From NCBI GenBank assembly GCA_963575745.1, contig CAUYUJ010021029.1, positions 87,501 through 135,000 of the forward strand: 47,500 nt of DNA. Direction: 5' to 3'. The first letter of the stretch is position 1. The number at the start of each line of letters is the position of its first letter. A model generated the notes under the pieces. The model saw only the letters and a list, made by a program, of their open reading frames with translations, was not told where the DNA came from and ran no database searches. This document shows, piece after piece, positions 9,064 through 17,980 of this stretch. The position numbers and the translations under genes are program-made. The DNA is from Prorocentrum cordatum (lineage: Eukaryota > Sar > Dinophyceae > Prorocentrales > Prorocentraceae).

Positions 9064-9771
9064 ACATTAGAACACGCGGGGACCACGGACGGGGCCTTCG
9101 CCCTCATGATCCTGGCACTTACAGAGAATCTGCAACTCGGGGTCCACTCGTTCGGGCGACGAGCAATATAACGTGGGAGATTAACAAGCGGATGATCGAA
9201 ATATCAAGTTTGCGCAATGCTGAACATCGAAGATACCCGAAATTATTAATTTGAGAAGGGGTGTTTCCGACAGGGGCATGTCTCGACGAATCGCCTGCGA
9301 ACATCCCGGAATCTGGCCTCTGCCACTGTTGGGCATAGACAACTGAACTATAGGAAAGCCCAGAAGCGAGGCTATCGGGGGAACTACAATACTAAACGCC
9401 TTTCGGGCGGACTAGACAAACCCTCAACGCGACGCGCCGACGTGGAAATAATTCCATACGCAGTCAATTGCAATCCGTTTGCATTTGCAACAGTTCCAAT
9501 TCGCCACATCATACCTTGCGAGAATAATGATTCTGGGGCAACACTACTGCGACGCCACGATAGGCAAGGCCAAATGCAAACGATACTATTTTGACACCTG
9601 CTCAACATGGACCTGGGCCAATCGACACTGACACCCACGCTCGCTTCAACAATGTACCGAAACCACGGGTGACACCCGGCCTTGAAACCAATTAAATGAG
9701 GCCCGACAAGCCCTCGCACATGAAGAACTTCATAAAGCCAGCCTTATCGTCATCTCCAGGGCGAGATTCAT
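9064..9771. other. AT-richer island with no recognised gene
   Basis: Composition drops towards even GC/AT (for example GAAATTATTAATTTG near 9239), unlike the flanks. A 111-codon minus-strand frame at 9384-9719 contains FKAGCHPWFRYIVEASVGVS and NSIVCIWPCLSWRRSS. Its composition is not repeat-like, but I recognise nothing. It may be upstream genomic sequence into which the retrocopy inserted. Confidence 0.35.
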
Positions 9772-11037
9772 CTACTCCCACGTGGGCTGGAAGTCACCGA
9801 CCACCAAGAGCCCGCTCCGCCCTTCCGATGCATTCCTCTTGGATTGAAGCTTAGCGCCTTTCCGGGCCCCATTGACTCCGCTCTTGGAACGAATCCGTGC
9901 CCCATTGTCAACGCATCGCGGAGTCGATGGGGCCCTCGCCGGCTCCGCTGACGCAGTCAGCGGGGGCCAGCGTCGAGCATCTCGACGTCGCCGTTCCCTG
10001 CGTTCTGCGAGGAGGACGCCTTCTGCCCGGGCTGCCCTCGAGGCGCAGTGCGTCTTTGCCCACCTATTGCCAGCCCTGTCGCCCGCAGCAGAGGCCGCGA
10101 GGGCCGCCGTCAGTCGGGCGCGCTGCGGTCTCGGGGCACGGCCCCTCGCCCGCGCGTTGCCAGCTGGCTGCAACCTCGACGCCGGCCGCAGCATTGGCTT
10201 GGGCAGCGCGTCGCGCCCCGCCTCGGAGAAGCCAGATCAAGCCAGGTGCCGGCGGCGCGGGCCGCCGCGAACGCCCGTCACCTCTGTCCTGCGAGAGGAA
10301 CGCGGGCGGAGACCCACGCGTCGGCGGCCCCGATGACGGCGGGCCGGGCGGCGGTGGAGGTCCTCTGCGCGTCTGCTGCTCCGTCCGCTTCGGAGGCGCG
10401 CCCGAGGAGGGCCGGCGCCAGCGCGCGCGACGGCGGCGGCGCCGGCGGCGGGGGCGGCGGCGGGGCGCTGCGCGGGCCCGCCCGCGCCCGCTGCCGCGGT
10501 GGCGCCCAGGCGGAGCCAGCGGCGCCCCAGGCGGCGATGGCTGCGTCTGCGAAGACGGCGGGCCTCTCGGCAGAGGCGGGGCAGGAGGCCCTTCCTTCGG
10601 CTGCGCGCAGAGGCGGCGGCTCCTTTTTCTGCGACGGCGGCGCGCCAGGCGGCGGGGGAGGAGGGCGAGCCCCTCCTTGCGGTTGGCCGCCACCGCCAGC
10701 GGCGCGGCCGCCGATCGGCGCAGCCCTGGGCTGCGGCTGCCGCATGAAGGACCCCCTCGCGCGAGGGTTCCTCGGAGGCGGCTGCAGAGTGTCAAGGGCG
10801 CCGCGCTCTGGATCAACGGGGAAAGAACTCCCGTCCCCCTCCGCCCCTCCGGGTCGACGGGGGCGTTTTCCTCGCGCCACTGCCGTCTGCGACGCGCCCC
10901 GCCGCCCAGCATCCCAAGGGCGATGCGCCCCTGGGCCATGGTAGCGCCAATCTTGGCGACGAACAGCAAATCGCCGCCCGCCCAATGCGGGCGGCTGGCC
11001 AATCTGACCCCGAGGGGGCGTTTGCTCGCGCAAGTGA
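9772..11037. other. GC-extreme low-complexity block, no gene supported
   Basis: Dense CGG/GCG and CCG runs leave all six frames open for long distances (Arg/Ala/Pro/Gly-rich), so open length is not evidence of coding here. A short minus-strand stretch near 9795-9835 reads GLLVVGDFQPTWE, recalling the GDFN motif of EEP endonucleases, but nothing else of that domain surrounds it. Confidence 0.45.
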
Positions 11038-11057
11038 GGGGGGGGGGGGGGGGGGGG
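11038..11057 (+). repeat. Poly-G (20) tract
   Basis: A second run of 20 G on the plus strand, followed after AT by more G. It lies in purine-rich DNA upstream of R1 copy 1. Confidence 0.9.
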
Positions 11058-11237
11058 ATGGGGGGGTGGAGACACGGGGCCCAGGACGGTGGCCCGCCCC
11101 CGAGGGGGCAGGTCAGATGAACGGGAGATCAGGCAAGAAGAGGGGGCGGCCGCGCTCGTCAAGAGCCGACTTAGGCTCAGACAGGCCCCACTACAGGGCA
11201 GGAGGGGGAGGGGCAAAAATAAATAGAGCAGGGGGAG

Positions 11238-11239
11238 AA

Positions 11240-11272
<33 letters not shown>

Positions 11273-11288
11273 GAGGAGGAGGAGGAGG
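11238..11288 (+). repeat. GGA microsatellite at the edge of R1 copy 1
   Basis: Poly-G passing into about 14 GGA units, ending exactly where homology to R1 copy 2 begins (GCCCGCT). Confidence 0.9.
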
Positions 11289-11399
11289 CCCGCTCGGCAT
11301 TCGCAGCCAGCTTTCCGACGCGCGCGGCCCTCGCGGGACTAGTCGGATATGAAGGGGCCTCAAGGGCGCAGCCCCCCGGATGCCCCCCCCGTTCGAATC

Positions 11400-11981
11400 C
11401 CCGGTTCTCCTCCAGCATTCCCTCCGCCCTGGCCCGCCTGGAAAACGAGGATTTCTCTGGCGGGCTGATGGTCTGTCTCTCTCGGCTGCTTCGCCGCAAG
11501 CATCCCTGGCCCTGGCGCATTCCCCCGCGTAGGTCGCCCCGCGACGGGGCACCGTGGCAGGCGATGACTCCCGTGCCGACGTAGGCGAGCACCCAAGGCC
11601 ACAGACCTCGGGACCACCCCCTGGACGAGAGCCATCGGTCATCTCCCCGCCTTGGCGGGGCGTCGACTTCGCGGGCCTCTCATCGCCAGACGAGATTGAG
11701 ACGTAGTCAGGGTCCCCCGTGCCGCCCACCGAGCCTGAAGAGGTCGCACGCGACTGATGAACGCCAGGTGGTAATGGCAATCCTCCCGGGTTGCTTGCGC
11801 CGTACCATTCAGCGTCGGCGTCGGCCTCGTCCGCATCCGCTCGCGGCGCGTCGCGGCGGCTGGGCCCATCTTCCGCCTGGTTCTCTCCCGCCGACAGCGA
11901 GAAATGCATGTTGAGATTATGCGAAGAACGTGAGTCGGAGCCCCTTGCGCAGTCTGGGGGCTCGAAGGCGAATGCCCGCAT
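11400..11981 (-). pseudogene. Coding-like frame inside R1 copy 1
   Basis: The frame reads SRSSHNLNMHFSLSAGENQA, WYGASNPGGLPLPPGVHQSR, YVSISSGDERPAKSTPRQGG and EMTDGSRPGGGPEVCGLGCS. R1 copy 2 encodes near-identical peptides (RSSQDLSMHFSLS, KSTPRQGGEMTDGSRPGGGP) in matching frames, but with a TGA at the position of GDE and an earlier frame change. The open frame runs on to 10278 through poly-Pro and GC-rich repeats, which I do not regard as coding. Function unknown. Confidence 0.4.
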
Positions 11982-12407
11982 TCCTCTTCAGACGCGGCGT
12001 TGCGCTTCAATGCCGAGCGCGTCCATCTTCGAGCCGGGAAGCGCAGCTTCCTCAGCCCGTGGCGAAACTTTCGGCAGATGACCAATATTTTGCCGATCCA
12101 TTATGCACCTAAGCGAGTTCTTCGTCCAGTTGATCGGTTCTTGTTGTTCTTGTCCAGCGCATTCGTTAGGACCTTGTTCAGGGAGGGGTCTCAGATTACA
12201 CCTTGGAGAAGATGCACTTCCCGCCATAACTTTAAAGCGTCCGGTAATTAGTATAAGGACATGCTTTGCGCGCGCGCGCCGGCCGGCCAGCCGACGCGCG
12301 AGGGGGGGCGGCGAGCGCGCCCGTTTGATTCGCGACATTGCTGCGGAGGGGGCTCGCTCCACAGGCCACGCCAACCCTCATTTTGAGGGGCGCAGCAGGG
12401 ATGCGAA

Positions 12408-12772
12408 CTATAACGATGGGAGCGTCAGCAAGCACTTTCGTCGGTTTAACCTGCAGCAGAAATCACATGGAGAACGGCTCCTTCTCAAAATGTGGCTCTC
12501 GCCGTAGTGCCGCGCGCGTGCGCTCTGACAGTTTACGGCCGTTTCCAGGATCCTCATGGGCAAATCCCCCGCGTTACGTTGCGGCGCGATGTCGGAACGG
12601 TTAGGGCGCAACAGTTATGTTGACTCGTCGCATGAAGTCCTAGGAGTTGCGTTCTGGCAAGATTCAAGTTCGTCAAAACGCAACAGTAACGGTGATCCGC
12701 GGCGTTGAAGTCCGAGGAATGGCGTTCAGGCGCAGTCGAGGATTTCCAAACGGTTGTCTTCCAACGGGGCAC
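12408..12772 (-). pseudogene. Second coding-like segment of R1 copy 1
   Basis: Minus-strand peptides DFNAADHRYCCVLTNLNLAR and CCALTVPTSRRNVTRG match copy 2 (GFNAANHHYCCALTNLNLAR, CCALTVPTSRQNVTCG). In another frame, FIGPIRGVTFTEGSAPLEDN ends at a TGA at 12726-12728 where copy 2 has GGA. Both copies later share a stop after a DEST/CEST peptide. Frames are not continuous in either copy, so both are probably non-functional. Confidence 0.35.
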
Positions 12773-12777
12773 TGCCC

Positions 12778-13008
12778 TCAGTGAAAGTAACCCCTCGTAT
12801 AGGGCCTATGAAGTAGGAACGAACTTGGAGGGGGGTTTTGGATGGCGTCGAGTTGTAGGTGTTGGATGGCGCGGTTATGGGGTCCCCAGTCCGTCTGCAT
12901 GTGCCTACTGATCTGACCAAGCAGCCACTCGTAGGACTTCGTGCCTTGTCTGTGCTCGTCGCTGCTATGGTCGCACATCGTGAGCGTCGTGGCCATGCAG
13001 GGGCACTT
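12778..13008 (-). CDS. Gene B, 3' part (unrecognised)
   Basis: Protein-like frame: KCPCMATTLTMCDHSSDEHR, then QGTKSYEWLLGQISRHMQTD and GPHNRAIQHLQLDAIQNPPP. It is in the same frame as the exon upstream, separated only by the TAA at 13009-13011. It then runs into R1 copy 1 and stops at 12778. The TAA may be the true end of gene B, with this part being a relic, or it may be a nonsense mutation. Confidence 0.4.
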   Translation of the reverse strand, partial: KCPCMATTLTMCDHSSDEHRQGTKSYEWLLGQISRHMQTDWGPHNRAIQHLQLDAIQNPPPSSFLLHRPYTRGYFH

Positions 13009-13295
13009 TTACATTTCCTCGTAGAAGTGTTCCTGGATAGACGGGCGGAACGACTTGTGGGGTTTGCCAATTTCGCCCATGATCTTCATCCACTCGTCGA
13101 AGAAATCGCACAGGTCCGCGTCTGCCTCCATGCCCGCGCCGCGCATCCCGATTTCCATCAGGTCCTGGCACGCGTGCATCTGGCCATGGTCCTCCCGGCC
13201 GGTGGCGCGCGTGGCTATTGCGCACAGAATGGCGCGGCCTGCCAACATGTGCGACTTATCCAGCATCGCGGCGTCGAGCCGGTCGACCTCGCGAG
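13009..13295 (-). CDS. Gene B exon downstream of a candidate 52-bp intron
   Basis: From 13295 the frame reads AREVDRLDAAMLDKSHMLAG, RAILCAIATRATGREDHGQM, HACQDLMEIGMRGAGMEADA and DLCDFFDEWMKIMGEIGKPH, ending SIQEHFYEEM and TAA at 13009-13011. It is strongly helical with an acidic patch. I chose the upstream edge at 13295 because it splices in frame to 13348. No family recognised. Confidence 0.55.
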
Positions 13296-13347
13296 CTAAG
13301 TGGCGCATTGGAGGCGATGATATGGGGCCGTCGGAGATTCGATTAAC
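13296..13347 (-). other. Candidate 52-bp GT-AG intron in gene B
   Basis: On the minus strand the exon ends GATTTGATCG, the intron begins GTTAATCG and ends CCACTTAG, and the next exon starts CTCGCGAGG. Removal joins ASDLI to AREVDRLDAAM in one frame and removes the TAA inside the intron's first codons. Length is nearly the same as the candidate intron in gene A. Confidence 0.5.
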
Positions 13348-13480
13348 CGATCAAATCCGAGGCAATCAGAGGGTCGAGTCTGCCGAAGTCCCCGGGATCG
13401 CGCAGCGCTTCTGCATTGGCCCTCTTCAGGTCGAACGCCTCAAGGATCCATTCGGCGACCTGCTGCCAATGGGGGGGAGC
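13348..13480 (-). CDS. Gene B internal exon (unrecognised)
   Basis: Short but clear frame: QQVAEWILEAFDLKRANAEA then LRDPGDFGRLDPLIASDLI. Upstream lies a pyrimidine tract and TTGGCAG, a plausible acceptor. The matching donor would be a GC site after GCAGAGGC, giving a third intron of about 45 bp, but this junction is less certain than the one at 13296-13347. Confidence 0.5.
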
Positions 13481-13509
13481 AGGAGACGACGAGGCGCAGC
13501 GCGCCTCTG

Positions 13510-14110
13510 CTCCACTTCCCGTAGCCGGCAGCGTTGGGGATTGGCTCTAAAATCACCGTCTTCTTCCTGCCGGCATCGTTCCAAGTTGCGGCCGCTCCCA
13601 GCGCCCCGCCGGGCTTGTCGGAGTCGGGCGGAGTGTAACCTGAGAACGAAGTAGCAGGCGCAGTCGGCGCGCCCTCGGCTCTCTGCTCTTTTCTCGATCG
13701 TCGTTCCGCCTCTCCCTTGGCCCTCTCTTCTTCCGCCTGAGCCTGCTTCCCCGCGGCGGCGGCGGCCTCCGCGCGCTTCTCAGCGCGCAGTTCCCGCATC
13801 CCGGCGTTCGCCTCGGCGTGGCGCCCCATGCTCTGCGCGGCTTCCTCGAGCATCGCTGACGGCCTCTGGTGCTCGGCCCTGGCAGAGTCCTCGCGCGCCC
13901 TCGAACGTCGAGAGACCTCGCCCTTTGCCTTCTGCGCAGCCGCGCGCTCGGAGGCGCTCGTGACGCAGTCGCGAGGCGCCCCGGGCAGCAGCGGGCAGTC
14001 AAAGGGCCTCGCCCCACGTGCGGTCTGGAAAGCGATCCGTTCCTCGAGTCTCCTCCTCGCTTCATGTGCCTCTTCCTTTTCTCTTTCGCGTTTCCCCTCA
14101 GCTCTAGATC
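13510..14110 (-). CDS. Gene B coiled-coil exon (unrecognised)
   Basis: Starting just beyond satellite A the frame gives EKEEAHEARRRLEERIAFQT, CVTSASERAAAQKAKGEVSR, AMLEEAAQSMGRHAEANAGM, RELRAEKRAEAAAAAGKQAQ and AEEERAKGEAERRSRKEQRA, then a less charged tail GYTPPDSDKPGGALGAAATW and KKTVILEPIPNAAGYGKW. Ala/Glu/Arg heptads predict a long coiled coil of about 110 residues. The 5' end is lost in the satellite, so no start codon can be named. A related coiled-coil stretch lies on the far side of the satellites at 21.1-22.3 kb. Confidence 0.55.
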
Positions 14111-14159
14111 CCCAGCCCCTCTCGGCCAGGGCATCGACGCGGGGGAAGCAACTGGCGAA

Positions 14160-15755
14160 GCAACTGAAACCACCCCAGTTGCAACTGAGACCGCCCCCGG
14201 CGGCGCCTAGGGGGCCGGGGGGCGGGCGGAGCAACTGAGATGGGTGGGCGGAGCAACTGGGCCAGCAACTGACCCAACTGACCCAACTGACCCAGACTGC
14301 CCCACACTGCCCCAGACCGCCCCAACTGCCCCACTGTCCCAGACTGCCCCAGACTGCCCCAGACTGGCCCAGACTGCCCCAGAGTGCCCCGACTGCCCCA
14401 CACTGCCCCAACTGCCCCAGACTGCCTCAAACTGCCCCAGACTGCCCCAGACTGCCCGAGCGTGCCCCAGACTGTCCCGGACTGCCCCAGACTGTCCCAG
14501 ACTGCCGAGGAGGCCGGGGGCGGGCGGAGCAACTGACACGGGTGGGCGGAGCAACTGGGCCAGCAACTGACCCAACTGACCCAGACTGCTCCACACTGCC
14601 CCAGACCGCCCCAACTGTCCCAGGCTGCTCCAGACTGCCCCAGACTGCCCCAGACTGCCCCAGAGTGCCCCAACTGCCACACACTGCCCCAACTGCCCCA
14701 GACTGCCTCAGACTGCCCCAGACTGCCCCAGACTGCCCCAGACTGCCCCAGACTGTCCCAGACTGCCCCAGACTGTCCCAGACTGCCCCAGACTGCCCCA
14801 GACTGCCCCAGACTGTCCCAGACTGCCCCAGACTGTCCCAAACTGCCCCAGACTGCCAAGGGGGCCGGGGGCGGGCGGAGCAACTGAGACGGGTGGGCGG
14901 AGCAACTGGGCCAGCAACTGACCCAACTGACCCAACTGACCCAACTGACCCAGACTGCCCCAGACTGCCCCAGACTGCCCCAGACTGCCCCAGGCTGCCC
15001 CAGAGTGCCCCAGACTGGCCCAGACTGCAGACTGCCCCAGACTGCCTCAGACTGCCCCAGACTGCCCCAGACTGCCCCAGACAGGCTCCAGACTGCCCCA
15101 GACTGCCCCAGACTGCCCCAGACTGCCAAGGGGGCCGGGGGGCGGGCGGAGCAACGGAGACGGGTGGGCGGAGCAACCAGGCCAGCAACTGACCCAACTG
15201 ACCCAACTGACCCAACTGACCCAGACTGCCCCAGACTGCCCCGGACTGCCCCGCACTGCCCCAGACTGCCCCAGGCTGCCCCAGAGGGCCCCAACTGGCC
15301 CAGACTGCCCCAGACTGCCCCAGACTGCCTCAGACTGCCCCAGACTGCCCCAGACAGGCCCCAGACAGGCCCCAGACTGCCCCAGACTGCCCCAGACTGC
15401 CCCAGACTGCCAAGGGGGCCGGGGGGCGGGCGGAGCAACCGAGACGGGTGGGCGGAGCAACTGGGCCGGCAACTGACCCAACTGACCCAACTGACCCAAC
15501 TGACCTAACTGACCCAGACTGCCCCAGATTGCCCCACGCTGCCCCAGACTGCCCCAGGCTGCCCCAGACTGCCCCAGACAGGCCCCAGACAGGCCCCAGA
15601 CTGCCCCAGACTGCCCCAGACTGCCCCGGACAGAGACTGCCAAGGGGGCCGGGGGCGGGCGGAGCAACTGAAACGGGTGGGCGGAGCAACTGGGCCAGCA
15701 ACTGACCCAACTGACCCAACTGACCCAGACTGACCCAGACTGCCCCAGGCTGCCC
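14160..15755 (+). repeat. Satellite A: 10-bp GACTGCCCCA array in higher-order blocks
   Basis: Tandem copies of GACTGCCCCA with variants (GACTGTCCCA, GACTGGCCCA, GACAGGCCCCA), broken by six near-identical linkers containing GCGGAGCAACTGAGAC and GGGCCAGCAACTGACCCAAC. The GCGGAGCAAC linkers start at about 14226, 14524, 14875, 15146, 15430 and 15659, giving blocks of about 230-350 bp. The long open frames on both strands (for example repeated LGQSGAVWGS) exist because the unit has no stops and are not evidence for a protein. Confidence 0.95.
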
Positions 15756-15769
15756 CATGCGCCAAGAGG

Positions 15770-16995
15770 GCTTCCGCGAAGGGCCCGAGAGAGGCCCTCC
15801 TGGACCCTTGCAGGGGGCAGCGCTCCGGTCCCAGCTGCACCCGGGGCCGCGCGTGCCGCGGGGGGCCTCGACGGAGGGCGGGGGGCGGCCAGAGCCTTCC
15901 GACGGGCCCAAAGGCGGCCCCAAGACAGGCCCAAGACGTTCGGAGCCTGCCCTGTTCGGAGGGGCCCAAAGGCGCCCCAAGACAGGCCCAAGAGGGCACC
16001 AGGGCAGCTTATAAAAACATTTTGTTTTATAACGTACTCCTGGGCCCTCTTGAGGGCCTCTCGGAGCCCCCTTGGGGGCCTCTGGGAGCCCTCTAGGGGC
16101 CCTCTTGGACCCTTCCCAGAGGGTTCGGGGGGGTGCGCAAAGGCGCCCCAAGACGGGCCCAACAGGGCACCAGGCCAGCTTATAAAAACACCTTGTTTTA
16201 CAACGCACTCCTGGGCCCTCTTCGGGGCCTCTTGAAGCCCCCCTGGGAGCCTCTGGGAGCCTTCTAGGGGCCCTCTTGGACCCTTCCCAGGGCCCTCGGA
16301 GGGGCCCACAGGCGCCCCAACACGGGCCCAAGTGAGCCCCAGGACAGCTTATAAAAAAACAGCTTGTTTTATAACGTACTCCTGGGCCCTCTTCGGGTCC
16401 TCTTGGAGCCCCCTCTGGGGGCTCCTCTTGGAGCCCCCTCTGGGGGCCTCTGGGAGCCCTCTTGGACCCTTCCCAGGGCCCTCGGAGGGGCCCAGAAGCG
16501 CCCCAAGACGGGCCCAAGGACAGCTTATAAAAACAGCTTGTTTTATAACGTACTCCTGAGCCCTCTTGGGGGCCTCTTGGAGCCCCCATTCGGGGCCTCT
16601 GGGAGCCCCCTTGGGGGCCTCTGGGAGCCATCTAGGGGCCCTCTTGGACTCTTCCCAGAGCCCTCGGACGGGCCCAGAGGCGCCCCAAGACGGGCCCAAA
16701 AGAGCCCCAGGAGAGCTTAAAAAAAAACAGCCTGTTTTATAACGTACTCCTGGGCCCTCTTCGGGGCCTCTTGGAGCCCCCTTGGGGGCCTCTGAGAGCC
16801 CTCTAGGGGCCCCCTCGGAGGGGCCCAGAGGCGCCCCAAGACGGGCCCAAGAGGGCCCCAGGACAGCTTATAAAAACAGCTCGTTTTATAACGTACTCCT
16901 GGGCCCTCTTGGGGGCCTCTTGGAGCCCCCTTGGGGGCGTCTGGGAGCCTTCTAGGGGCCCTCTTGGACCCTTCCCAGAGACCTCGGAGGGGCCC
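15770..16995 (+). repeat. Satellite B, array 1: about 172-bp units with AT-rich palindrome
   Basis: At least six units. Each unit has a GC-rich body (GGGCCCTCTTGGACCC, GGCGCCCCAAGACGGGCCCA) and one AT-rich near-palindrome, TTATAAAA...TTTTATAA with AGCT in the middle. GCTTATAA landmarks fall at 16007, 16178, 16347, 16523, 16715 and 16866, so spacings are 171, 169, 176, 192 and 151 bp. Open frames across the array are artefacts. Confidence 0.9.
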
Positions 16996-17183
16996 AAAGA
17001 CGGGTCCCAGATCCTTCCCGGGGTCCAAACGCACCACTTGTCCGAGCCGCGTCCAGCCGCGGCGACGAGGAGAGCCTCCGAAGGATAAAGGGCCTCGAAC
17101 CTAGATCCTCGAGGTTGGGGGTTCGAACCTCGTCGTGAAACCCCCGAAAGAAAAACGAAGTCGGGGAGAAGTCGAGGCAATCA

Positions 17184-17252
<69 letters not shown>

Positions 17253-17254
17253 GC
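17184..17254 (+). repeat. GCC/GAC trinucleotide array
   Basis: CCG units pass into about 15 GAC units (17196-17240) and then GGC units. It is oriented as the reverse complement of the GTC array that follows 45 bp later. Confidence 0.9.
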
Positions 17255-17279
17255 GACTGCATTTTCCGGTCGTTCGGCA

Positions 17280-17336
17280 TGCGGCGGCGTCGGCGGCGCC
17301 GCCGCCGTCGTCGCCGCCGCCGTCGTCGTCATCGTA

Positions 17337-17402
<66 letters not shown>

Positions 17403-17403
17403 C
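17280..17403 (+). repeat. GGC/GTC trinucleotide array
   Basis: GGC and CGC units pass into GTC units, with an almost uninterrupted run of TCG from about 17336 to 17401. Confidence 0.9.
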
Positions 17404-17734
17404 CCCCCTGTCTGCGGCCGGACCTCCTGAGGCTTGGAGGCCGGCCTGGCACACAAAACGGCTCAGGACAGAAGAAGGACCATACAAGGAAAGGGTCCAG
17501 ACCTCCGGGGGCCCACGTCGCGAAACGATTGCGACGTGGAACGATTGCGACGTGGGGGGAGAGGGGGGGGTGGGTCGGCATTTCTGCCAGCGCCCAATTT
17601 TTTCTCTGGGTTCTGGGCCTCGTGTCGCCTCAAACCGGGTTCCTGGACCCCCCCCCCCCGGGGCCAAAGCTGACCAGTTTTTCGCGCTGCGTCCAGCCGT
17701 GGCGACGAGGAGGGCCCCATGAAGGCCAGAAAAC

Positions 17735-17768
17735 CTCGAACCTCGATCCTCGGGGTTCGAGGTTCGAG
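17735..17768 (+). other. 15-bp-stem hairpin
   Basis: CTCGAACCTCGATCC at 17735-17749 and GGTTCGAGGTTCGAG at 17754-17768 pair at 14 of 15 positions around the 4-base loop TCGG. A weaker version occurs near 17093-17132 in the duplicated flank. Confidence 0.75.
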
Positions 17769-17980
17769 CCTCGACGTTCATGACCCCCCCCCCTCAATCG
17801 AACATTAACTCACAGAATATATACATCCTCTTCATAGATGCCTCTGACTACTGGGAGGAAGGTGGAGGAGAGGGAGGAGGAGAAGGAGGAGGAGGAGGAG
17901 CGCATATACCCCAAAATATCTCTACCCCCTTGATAGGCGCCTCTGGCTAATGGGCTCATCTGCGCCATCTGTGCCCCCCG

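Larger units (their letters stand above)
11287..12845 (-). repeat. R1 dispersed repeat, copy 1 (uninterrupted)
   Basis: Sequence from 11287 to about 12845 aligns colinearly with 22489-24000 plus 30210-30255. Landmarks shared by both include CTCGCGGGACTAGTCGGA, GGTTCGAATCCC, GGGCTGATGGTCT, CGGCTGCTTCGCCGC, GGTTGTCTTCCAAC and GGGCCTATGAAG. Identity is by eye about three quarters or better, with small indels. Both copies have the same orientation. Copy 1 contains ATAGGGCCTAT at 12799-12809, the uninterrupted version of the site where the LINE sits in copy 2. What R1 is remains open: it holds coding-like frames on the minus strand, so it may be a duplicated gene fragment rather than a transposon. 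Confidence 0.8.
16996..17980. other. Duplicated flank sequence around trinucleotide arrays
   Basis: Two similar segments, about 17045-17150 and 17685-17785, share GCGTCCAGCCG-GGCGACGAGGAG, CCTCGAACCT-GATCCTCG and a GTTCGA-rich end. Between them are GCC/GAC-type (17184-17254) and GCC/GTC-type (17280-17403) trinucleotide arrays and a spacer with a poly-C run near 17650. A GGA-rich patch lies at about 17855-17900, and satellite C follows. No gene supported. Confidence 0.7.

Noticed and set aside
9795-9835. GDFQ peptide as an EEP endonuclease remnant
   Set aside because: A four-residue match alone, without the other EEP motifs on either side, is not enough.
11388-11405. TTCGAATCC motif in both R1 copies (also 22590-22605) as part of a tRNA or a tRNA-derived SINE
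   Set aside because: The motif matches a B box, but the surrounding bases do not pair into a T stem in either copy and no acceptor stem or clear A box lies upstream.
10278-11981. 567-codon minus-strand open frame as one protein
   Set aside because: Only the part within R1 has peptide-level support; the rest is poly-Pro and GC-repeat sequence where all frames stay open.
14160-15755. CRISPR array
   Set aside because: Units are contiguous 10-mers with no spacers, in a eukaryotic context with no cas-like genes.
14104-16631. Long minus-strand open frames of over 400 codons across satellites A and B
   Set aside because: They follow from stop-free repeat units, and frames on both strands are open in the same place.
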